A stretch of 64,000 nucleotides of DNA, taken from contig CM043963.1 in assembly GCA_014529385.2 (NCBI GenBank), forward strand, positions 97,684,412-97,748,411. The letters are read 5' to 3'. Both the position numbers and the translations under genes were made by a program. The DNA comes from Adiantum capillus-veneris. Taxonomy: Eukaryota; Streptophyta; Polypodiopsida; Polypodiales; Pteridaceae. Below, one piece after another: positions 56,710-64,000 of this stretch (position 1 is the stretch's first letter; every line of letters begins with the position of its first letter). The notes under the pieces are model-generated. The model did no database searches and was not told the DNA's origin. It saw nothing but the letters and a program-made list of their open reading frames with translations.

Positions 56710-59475
56710 TCATGTGTATGAGAGTAAGCCCAAAGCTTTTCGGAAAGCTTCAAACTTTTCTCGTGATAACGCCTTCGTAAATAGATCTGCAATGTTATCC
56801 TGTGTAGGACAGTAAGTTAGTGTGATCTCCCCTGCATGTAGCCTTTCCCTGACATAGTGGTAGTGAACCTCTATGTGCTTTGTTCTTGCATGAAATACTG
56901 GATTCCTTGCAACTACCATAGCACTCTGACTGTCAGTGAAAATGGTAGTGGGTGCCTGTTGACACTCACAAAGATCTGCCAATAACCTGCGTATCCATAC
57001 ACAATCAACTGTTGCCGTGAAAGCTGTCCTGTACTTAGCTTCACAAGTTGATGTAGCCACTGTGGGTTGCTTCTTGCTTAGCCAAGATATACATGCATTT
57101 CCCAAGAAAAAACAATTGCCACTTGTGGAATGTCGTGTGTCAAAATCACCAGCCCAATCTGAATCGCTGTAACCAAGAAGCTGCATAGAACTGTGCTTTC
57201 CATACATATCCCCCCTTGGAAAGAACATGGCAAGATTAGGGGTACCTGAAAGGTAACGAAATATGCGCTTCACAGCCTGCCAATGATGCATACCTGGGCT
57301 GTGCATAAATTTGCTTGCTTGTGAAACCCCAAATTGAATGTCTGGACGAGTGTTGCCTGCCAAATATATCAAGCAACCAACCGCTGCTGCATAAGTATGT
57401 ACATCAAAAGGTTCTCCAGCATCGTGCATGCTCAACTTTGATCCAGTTTCTACGGGTGTAGAGATTGGCTTACAATTTTGCATACCAAACTTGTCCAAAA
57501 TTTTATGCAAATATTTTGCCTGTAGCATGTATATGCCATCCTTTGATTGCACAAACTGAATACCCAAGTAATAATGTAGAAAACCAAGATCAGACATCTC
57601 AAAGGTTTTTCTCAAAGCATCTTTAAACGCTTCAATTTCATTTGCATTATTGCCTGTAAGAAGCATATCATCCACATAAAGTGTTAGCATAATGAGAACT
57701 CCATCTCTCTTTTTGACATACAAAGTACTTTCTGTTGGACTATTCTGAAATCCCTGGCCAATCAAATAAGTATGTATCTTCTCATACCATGCTCTTGGAG
57801 CCTGTTTGAGACCATACAAAGCTTTATGCAATCTACATACCTTTTTCTCTTGACCTTTTACAACAAAACCACTTGGTTGACTTACATAAACTTCTTCCTG
57901 CAAATCACCATTCAAAAAAGCAGTTTTGATATCCAACTGATGCACTTTCCAACCATGATGAGCAACAATTGCAACTAGTGATCTAACTGTGGACGCACGA
58001 GAAGTAGGAGCAAAGGTTTCATCATAATCTATGCCTTTCTGTTGCGCATAGCCTTTTGCCACAAGCCTTGCTTTGTACCTGTCAACAGTACCATCTTGTT
58101 TCCTTTTTACCTTAAAAACCCACTTTGTACCAATAGGCTTTTTACCTGTAGGCAAGTCCACTAGATCCCATGTATGATTCTTATGAATACAATCAATTTC
58201 TTGCTGCATAGCATCTTTCCACTGAACACACTCTAAAGCTTGATCAAATGAATCAGGCTCATCTCCATCACAAAGAGTGCTAAAGCAAGACAAATCTACT
58301 TGCTCTCTGCCAAAAGTAGTACCAGCACGTGTTTTTCGTGGCAACGGTGCATCCAACTTGCTATCCTGCAAAGTTTTCTGAACCCATTTAGGAAAGGTTC
58401 TTTCTTCCCTGAGAACTTCTTGCTCTTCACGCACAATTTCCTCTACATCATGAGGTGTCACATGCTGATCAAAAGATTGATCAAGATTATCAACCTGTTG
58501 TGATTCTTGATTCTCCACAAAAGAAGGAAGCAAACCTTCAAATACATCATGTGTCTGCATATGAGGTACATCAAAAGCAACCATAGGTTGAGCAGTAGTT
58601 TCTGCAAAAATTACATCACGACTTTCAAAAATCTTGTTTGTAGCAGGATTGTAAAGTCTATAACCTTTACTTCCACTACTGTACCCCACAAATATACATT
58701 TGATTGCCTTATCATCAAGCTTCCCACGTAACTGCTGAGGGATGTGAGCATAAGCAAGACAACCAAAAACACGAAGATAACTGACTGAAGGTTTTTTGTC
58801 ATACCAAGCTTCATATGCAGTAATGGTCTTCAAGGCACGAGTAGGACACCTGTTCAAAACATGTGCTGCACAAGCAACTGCCTCCATCCATAGCTTATGA
58901 GGCAAACTCTTAGCCTTGAGCATACATCTAGCCGTCTCCATTAAAGACCTGTTCTTCCTTTCTGCAACACCATTCTGTTGTGGTGTGTATGGCATAGTGC
59001 ATTGGTGTTTAATGCCTTTCTTTCCCAAAAAATCCTTAAATGCACCTGACATGTATTCACCTCCTCGATCGGTACGAAGAGTCTGTACTTTGCAACCTGT
59101 TTCATTTTCAACCATGGCGACATAATGTTGAAAAACTGCAAACACATCTGACTTTGCTTTGAGTGGATACACCCAACAAAACCTGGAAAAGTCATCAATG
59201 AAGGTCACAAAATAAAGGTTGTTTCCTATAGATGGCGTCCTCATAGGACCACATACATCACTGTGTACAAGTTGCAACTTTCGTGTCGCTCTAACTGAAC
59301 CATCCTGCGAAAATGCAAATCTGTGCATCTTTCCAAGAACGCAACCTTCACATACATGTCTTGGTGGCATCTCCAATAAGGACAAATCATGCACCATATT
59401 ATGACGTTGTAAAGTCATCAAACTGCCATAACCAACATGCCCAAATCTAGCATGCCACAACTCAGCATCCTGCAT
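56710..59475 (-). CDS. Ty1/Copia pol: integrase, reverse transcriptase, RNase H (921 aa open frame)
   Basis: An unbroken frame. It contains GAG-pre-integrase (ELWHARFGHVGYGS, CEGCVLGK); the integrase core with HSDVCGPM, TDRGGEYMSG and NGVAERKN (D, D, E); the RT with TAFLNGDLQEEVYV, QAPRAWY and YVDDMLL; and RNase H with SDSDWAG, STCEAKYRTA, TDSQSA and a C-terminal DLFTKALS. All catalytic residues that I can place are present, although EAEY of RNase H reads EAKY. The frame is preceded by 12 codons and one TAG (at 59514 on the minus strand) that separate it from gag-protease in the same frame. The domain order INT-RT-RH is that of Copia. It is the best-preserved coding region of the window. Confidence 0.9.
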   Translation of the reverse strand: MQDAELWHARFGHVGYGSLMTLQRHNMVHDLSLLEMPPRHVCEGCVLGKMHRFAFSQDGSVRATRKLQLVHSDVCGPMRTPSIGNNLYFVTFIDDFSRFCWVYPLKAKSDVFAVFQHYVAMVENETGCKVQTLRTDRGGEYMSGAFKDFLGKKGIKHQCTMPYTPQQNGVAERKNRSLMETARCMLKAKSLPHKLWMEAVACAAHVLNRCPTRALKTITAYEAWYDKKPSVSYLRVFGCLAYAHIPQQLRGKLDDKAIKCIFVGYSSGSKGYRLYNPATNKIFESRDVIFAETTAQPMVAFDVPHMQTHDVFEGLLPSFVENQESQQVDNLDQSFDQHVTPHDVEEIVREEQEVLREERTFPKWVQKTLQDSKLDAPLPRKTRAGTTFGREQVDLSCFSTLCDGDEPDSFDQALECVQWKDAMQQEIDCIHKNHTWDLVDLPTGKKPIGTKWVFKVKRKQDGTVDRYKARLVAKGYAQQKGIDYDETFAPTSRASTVRSLVAIVAHHGWKVHQLDIKTAFLNGDLQEEVYVSQPSGFVVKGQEKKVCRLHKALYGLKQAPRAWYEKIHTYLIGQGFQNSPTESTLYVKKRDGVLIMLTLYVDDMLLTGNNANEIEAFKDALRKTFEMSDLGFLHYYLGIQFVQSKDGIYMLQAKYLHKILDKFGMQNCKPISTPVETGSKLSMHDAGEPFDVHTYAAAVGCLIYLAGNTRPDIQFGVSQASKFMHSPGMHHWQAVKRIFRYLSGTPNLAMFFPRGDMYGKHSSMQLLGYSDSDWAGDFDTRHSTSGNCFFLGNACISWLSKKQPTVATSTCEAKYRTAFTATVDCVWIRRLLADLCECQQAPTTIFTDSQSAMVVARNPVFHARTKHIEVHYHYVRERLHAGEITLTYCPTQDNIADLFTKALSREKFEAFRKALGLLSYT

Positions 59476-59511
59476 GGCCTGAGTCTTTGTTTCTGCAATA
59501 CATACCTGAAT

Positions 59512-60891
59512 CTACTTTTCATAATGATCTAGCACAAATAGTCCATTGTCCAGCGTACCTGTAGTGATAAGAGAATAACCATTCTCTCGATCTCGTACAA
59601 CACATCTGTCATCCTCAAAAATGACCCGAAGACCATTTTTTGCAAGAGAGGATACAGACAACAAATTCTTCTTGATCCCTGGAACATATAAGACATCTGG
59701 CAAGCATAAATCTGAACCATCTGAAATGGTAATCAAAATCTTACCAACGCCTTTGATTGGATAAGAAGCATTATTTGCACATGTCACCTTCTTTCCTGCT
59801 GGAGCTGCATCCAATGAACAAAACAAATCCTTCCTTGAAGTAATATGCCTGGATGCACCACTATCAAAGTACCAAATCATTTGTGTCTTGTCAACACTGT
59901 AAGCAGAAAAATGTGAACATACTACAAAAGCATAAGAATCCTGCACAAAGTTTGCAGACTCTTCTTTAGCTGTAGAAGAATCACCAGAAGCTGAAACAAC
60001 CAAACTTGACTCTTTCTTCTTTTCTTTAGCAATTCGCTTTTTACACTCACTAATGTAGTGACAAGGTTTCTTGCAGTAGTGACATTTACCTTTCTTCTTG
60101 GACTTGTCGGAATCACCTTTAGACTTCTCTGAAGATTGTCCTGCACTAGACTTGGAGTGATGAGCACTCTCTTTACCCCTGTTTTTGTTTTGTACAACAA
60201 GAGCATGATCCATACCATCCACCTGTAAAGACTTGTTCTTACGTGATTGATCCTCCTGCAATAGCAAAGCCACTAACTCTTCAAAATGAAGAGGGTCAGG
60301 ATTAGCTCGCAAAGATAGAGTCAAAGAAGTCTGAAAAGTCAAATAAGATGGTGGTAGTGAATTGAGTGTTTTGGAAACCAAGTCCTTCTCTGGAATCACT
60401 TCATCAATGCTAAGCAATTGCTCTTTAAGATCCCTGATTTTTGTAAGATGCTCGACAATATCGTCACCTTCGTCCATCTGTATTTTGTCAAGTTGTTTCT
60501 TCAAAAACTCTATTCTGGCAGCGTTTCTTCCTCCAAACATAGCTTGCAGAGTGTTCCAAGCATCCTCAGAAGTTCTGCAAGATCTAATATGTGGTGTGAT
60601 TGTCCTCTTTATGGTTAAGGCAATCACAGCCATAGCCTGTGCATCTTTAGTATCCCATCTCTTTTGCTCTGGAGTGACTTGTGAGGGTCCTGCACCAACA
60701 GCTGCACCACGACCAGGCGTGGCAGGTGCAATGCTACCTGGACGAACTTCATCTCCAGATACATAATCCCACAATCCTTTACCAACCAAAACATTTTTGG
60801 CCATAAAAGACCAAGGATAATAGTTGGTACCATCCAATTTTTCTTCGGATGTAAACGCACCAAAAATCTCTTTCTCCGTAGATTGAGCCAT
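59512..60891 (-). CDS. Ty1/Copia gag and protease (about 459 aa from MAQSTEK)
   Basis: I chose the start at MAQSTEKEIFG (60891), which opens the usual Copia gag; five further upstream codons are also open. Gag shows LDGTNYYPWSFMAKNVL and KKQLDKIQMDEGDDIVEHLT (UBN2 type). The zinc knuckle reads CHYCKKPCHYISEC. The protease has WYFDSGASRHIT. The frame ends DHYEK then TAG. The same frame then continues IQVCIAETKTQA into pol. The product would form the particle and cut the polyprotein. No frameshift is seen. Confidence 0.9.
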   Translation of the reverse strand: MAQSTEKEIFGAFTSEEKLDGTNYYPWSFMAKNVLVGKGLWDYVSGDEVRPGSIAPATPGRGAAVGAGPSQVTPEQKRWDTKDAQAMAVIALTIKRTITPHIRSCRTSEDAWNTLQAMFGGRNAARIEFLKKQLDKIQMDEGDDIVEHLTKIRDLKEQLLSIDEVIPEKDLVSKTLNSLPPSYLTFQTSLTLSLRANPDPLHFEELVALLLQEDQSRKNKSLQVDGMDHALVVQNKNRGKESAHHSKSSAGQSSEKSKGDSDKSKKKGKCHYCKKPCHYISECKKRIAKEKKKESSLVVSASGDSSTAKEESANFVQDSYAFVVCSHFSAYSVDKTQMIWYFDSGASRHITSRKDLFCSLDAAPAGKKVTCANNASYPIKGVGKILITISDGSDLCLPDVLYVPGIKKNLLSVSSLAKNGLRVIFEDDRCVVRDRENGYSLITTGTLDNGLFVLDHYEK

Positions 60892-60906
60892 ACTGTAGAT
60901 GCACAC

Positions 60907-61100
60907 AAGAGAGCAAAAGAACCTCCAAGAGATTCACAAATCTCCTCTCCAATCCAAGAAAAACTCTACACAAAATCTCAGCACAAAGCTAAGACAAGCT
61001 GCTTCCCAAAAGAACTAACGACAACAAATTCAACAACAAAAGCAAAGCAAGCAAAGTCAGGGGGACCAATCCGCCTACTATACAAACATACTAGCATCAT
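60907..61100 (-). other. Copia leader without recognisable primer site or 5' LTR
   Basis: About 100-190 bp upstream of gag. I found neither a tRNA-iMet type primer site nor any match to the 3' LTR at 56387-56662 here or further right, so the 5' end seems lost. Confidence 0.5.
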
Positions 61101-61375
61101 CTGGTACTAAAGATGTTCTCCAAACACCATTTGGCTTTTGTCTTTGTCCACCAAATTTGACTTTGCTTTGTCCTACCATCTTGTTGACCATTATTCTCAA
61201 GGGGATGAAACTTTGACGTCCTCAACCTCGTTGACAATTCTCCAGGAAGGAAATTTGATCTACCTACACACTAGTGGTACTAGTTCTCTAGGCGAGGCAT
61301 ACTACTTTGTGAGTCTATCTAGATGGGAGACTTAGACCCCACTAGAAGGACATTCGACTTTGGTGTTCTCAAACA

Positions 61376-61830
61376 CAAAAGGGGAGGCTTGTTAGGACTT
61401 TTGCCTTGATCACACCTCCTCATGGGAGAAATCTCTTGCACACTATGACTAGATACATTGACCCTCTGACTAGCTACTTTTCTTAGCTTTAGTATATGCT
61501 TGCATACACTACCTTTTGAACCTTGGCTTCTCCAAATACACCCCCATATGAGCATCCACAAGCTTCCTAGTTAATTTATACCTTTAGAGGTTTCCCAACA
61601 CATCACCATTGATGTCACCAAGATACCCTTTGATCTGGTCTATAAAAGAGCCCTCTGGTACTCACAATTAAGTTGAATCAATCAATCCTAGTATTCTACT
61701 TTGCATCTCTCTATTATGTATGCTCAATTGCTCATTCTCCATTGCTTGTGGTGTGCATGATTAGTGCTAATCACCTACATTATGCACACACCATGAATGC
61801 TACACACACACACACCAATTTTAAACACTT
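61376..61830 (+). repeat. LTR-like sequence (plus strand) with polypurine tract and TATA box
   Basis: AAAAGGGGAGGCT is followed by TGTTAGGACTTTTGCC (from 61391), and CTATAAAAGAGCC stands at 61640-61652. The arrangement fits a 3' polypurine tract plus LTR with promoter. The right end is not defined and no primer site is seen before the RT fragment. Confidence 0.45.
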
Positions 61831-61839
61831 ACTCAAAAA

Positions 61840-62880
61840 TACTGACACAAAGGAAGAAGAGAGCGAGGATGACATGCTGAAAGTTGATGCTTATTTGTTT
61901 GGTGTATATGGTGTCACCATAGAGGGTTCTCATGTAGAGGAGATGTAGCCCCATGTTCACGACATATGTGTGGAGGAAGTAGCCAATATGCTGAGTGAGG
62001 ATCTGACCAAGTAGGAGAAGGGGAGATATTTTCAACCGTGTGCTTCTTATCCAAGCATGTTTGCAATAGAGCACAAAGATTCGTGAGGGGCGAAGGGTGT
62101 AGAGCACAAGATTGTACTCAAGGAGGGGTACAAACCAAAAGAGACTCTTTGGTAGGAGATCAACAAATTGTTGGATGCAAAAATCATCTATCCTGTGAAA
62201 GATTTGGAGTGGGTTTCTCGAGTGGTCATTACTTAAAAAAAGAATAGGAAGTGGAGGGTGTTTGTCGATAAAAGCCCTTGAATACGACTACCAAGCAAAA
62301 GGTATCAAGGCACAAAAGGTCTTCCATTATGGATGGTTTTTTGGGGTATTTCCAAATATGGATTGCACTTGAAGACCAGACTACATTTATTTCTCCATGG
62401 GGATGTTTTTCTTATCGCAGGATGCCATTCGGTTGGTGAATGCATATGCTACCTTCCAAGATTGATGAATAGGGTATTTGGATCTTATTTGGACATGTTT
62501 ATCAAGGTGTTTATGGATGATATTGGTTGATACAACTCTAAAAAAAAGCACTTGTTGAGTCGCATTTTCAAAGGCTTGCAAAGAAGGAGGTAAGTTAAAC
62601 CCAAAAAAGTGCAAGCTAGCACAGCCTCAAGTGTAGTGGCTAGGTCATGTGGTGTTGCAAAATGGAATAGAAGCAGACCCAAAGAAGGTCAAGGCCCTAG
62701 TGTGGATGGAGACTCCCTCTAATGCTCAAGGTTTGGCCTCATTTGTGTATAAGCTAAAGTATTTGTCGCGGTTTTTTTGGATGTTTTTGCAATATGTATA
62801 TCCTCTTCAAAAGAGGGCCTAGCAGGTTCATGGGTTTCAATGGTATGAAACTTTGTACTAAACTCCTAGAGATGAAGCTT
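61840..62880 (+). pseudogene. Gypsy RT fragment of the same family as the 5-11 kb element
   Basis: Pieces read KEEESEDDMLKVDAYLF, CASYPSMFAIEHKD, KIIYPVKDLEWVS, SPWGCFSYRRMPFG, VFMDDIG, KPKKCKLAQPQV and VVLQNGIEADPKKVKALV. These match the order and wording of the minus-strand element at 8146-9555. It keeps FMDD at 62509-62520 where that copy has FMDV. Many stops and frameshifts are present. It begins near the acidic linker after the protease and ends in the RT-RNase H connection. Confidence 0.8.
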
Positions 62881-63379
62881 TGTGAAAACCTTATACAAAA
62901 ACCAAGTGTTTTTCCAGTTTTCTTGGGTGTTAGTGTGGTGTTGCAGTTTTTAAGTTCAATAAGCTTGATTTTGGTTGAACATGAATGTCCAACAAGGGGG
63001 TTGGGCAATGATGGTGTAGCCAAAGTTGGTCGGTCCTATGAGCAGTACAATGCAGTGATATGGGTGCCTAAAGGTGCTAGCTAAAGGACTGAAGTAGGTA
63101 TGAAGACCATGGGCAGTTGAAGGGATATGGAGTTGTATGCCTAATGTGGTTTTTTAGGTTAAAAAGGCTCCAAAATACGCCAATCAGGATGGCAAGGAAA
63201 GGTGTCCAAATTGCTGGGATTGTGCCTTGGGATGTGGGGTTTGGGGTGCTTAAAAGATGGTCCAGATGCCTCAAATGGAGCTCTAGGGTGAAAGAAATGG
63301 CAGTTCAAAGTTGAGGTGCTTTGTAGATCTCCGATGGATAGATCAAGTGGAGACATATAGATATAGCTAATATTGGTGG
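62881..63379. other. Unrecognised sequence
   Basis: No gene recognised between the Gypsy RT fragment and the inverted repeat. Confidence 0.5.
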
Positions 63380-63685
63380 ATAGAGCTAATTGCTCTATCG
63401 GTAGTTTTGCACAGCCGGGCGGCGCTCTTAGCCATTGGACGGCACTGCAAAAGTGGACGGTGGCTCCGGGAGCAGGTGATGGTGTGGCACGCCTATAGGG
63501 CACTTTCACACGTAGGGTCCCTCAAGCCCCCCACCCCCCTCTTTTGAATTGAAGGCTAGAGGGCACTAGCACTAGTGCTAGTGCCCCCCCTCCCAGAACT
63601 CATGAAGGTGAATGAGAGAAAGAAGTGGCAGGCCAACCAAGAAGTATTAAGATTGTCAAAGTTGCCAAATCAGGCGCCCACTAGT

Positions 63686-63732
<47 letters not shown>

Positions 63733-64000
63733 ATCTTAGCCAAGAAAAGAAGATGAGGGCATGCTGAGGGAAAAGGGGTGTAAATGCAAGGTTTGTGGAA
63801 AGTAGATATGAGTGCTCATGCATGAAGAGGACATTAATAGCTCAGCCAACATGCTTGTATAATTACATTCAATAATCAAGAAGGCAAAGGGCATTATGAG
63901 TAGCACGAGCAAGGAGCTGGTTGAGAAAGCTTTGTATCTCACTAGCATGACAACCATTAGATTTTACTTTCATGGTTCTAAGATTGTTCAAGACATACTA
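63380..64000 (-). repeat. Inverted-repeat partner 2 (partner at 19640-20290), continues beyond the window
   Basis: Reverse complement of the 19.6-20.3 kb repeat, including the CT array at 63688-63731 (GA in the partner) and the degenerate protein with ELVEKALYLTSMTTIRFYFH. It may extend past the right end. Confidence 0.75.
63561..63586. repeat. Perfect 26-bp palindrome
   Basis: GGGCACTAGCACT and its reverse complement meet without a loop. The other copy (about 20060-20092) has related CTAGTG repeats but not the full palindrome. Confidence 0.9.

Overview
The window looks like repeat-dominated intergenic DNA of a large land-plant nuclear genome. I found no intact host gene, no rRNA and no functional tRNA. 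The evidence is plant-type Copia and Gypsy retrotransposons with tRNA-like primer sites, decayed Helitrons, long AG/CT, AC and AT microsatellites and poly-G/poly-C runs. A Helitron carrying an endonuclease domain and a Penelope-like reverse transcriptase (RT) are unusual for flowering plants, so I lean towards a fern or another non-seed plant. That is inference, not proof.

Layout. 1-3.1 kb: 3' half of a decayed autonomous Helitron (Rep end, PIF1-type helicase, EEP-type endonuclease). 5.0-11.9 kb: a minus-strand Gypsy element with dual RNase H. Its integrase 3' end, fused to a short foreign LTR, has been inverted in place. 12-20 kb: gene-poor, microsatellite-rich DNA with a tRNA-derived SINE head and two Helitron 3' ends, one belonging to an apparently complete 157-bp mini-Helitron. 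20.4-22.4 kb: a second copy of the Gypsy-integrase/short-LTR chimera. 22.4-30.8 kb: gene-poor, with tandem duplications, another Helitron 3' end and SINE-like heads. 30.8-31.3 kb: 3' end of a LINE. 31.4-32.7 kb: a pyrimidine-rich tract. 33.2-41.8 kb: a nest of three LTR retrotransposons (Gypsy plus strand, Copia minus strand, Gypsy minus strand). 43.15-43.9 kb: an island full of CATGG/GGCC words.

44.0-52.7 kb: the most unusual object, a decayed Penelope-like RT gene between two direct repeats of about 2.4 kb, each adjoining an AC array. 52.7-56.3 kb: unrecognised degenerate sequence. 56.4-60.9 kb: an almost intact minus-strand Copia polyprotein interrupted by one in-frame UAG. 61.1-62.9 kb: another LTR-like piece and an RT fragment of the first Gypsy family. 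63.4-64.0 kb: an inverted partner of the 19.6-20.3 kb repeat.

The genes do not form a host pathway. Each is or was part of a self-copying element, and nearly all carry inactivating damage. The interest lies in element architecture: junctions shared between copies, terminal repeats, Helitron ends, and lesions at catalytic residues. All similarity statements are by eye; no database or alignment was run.
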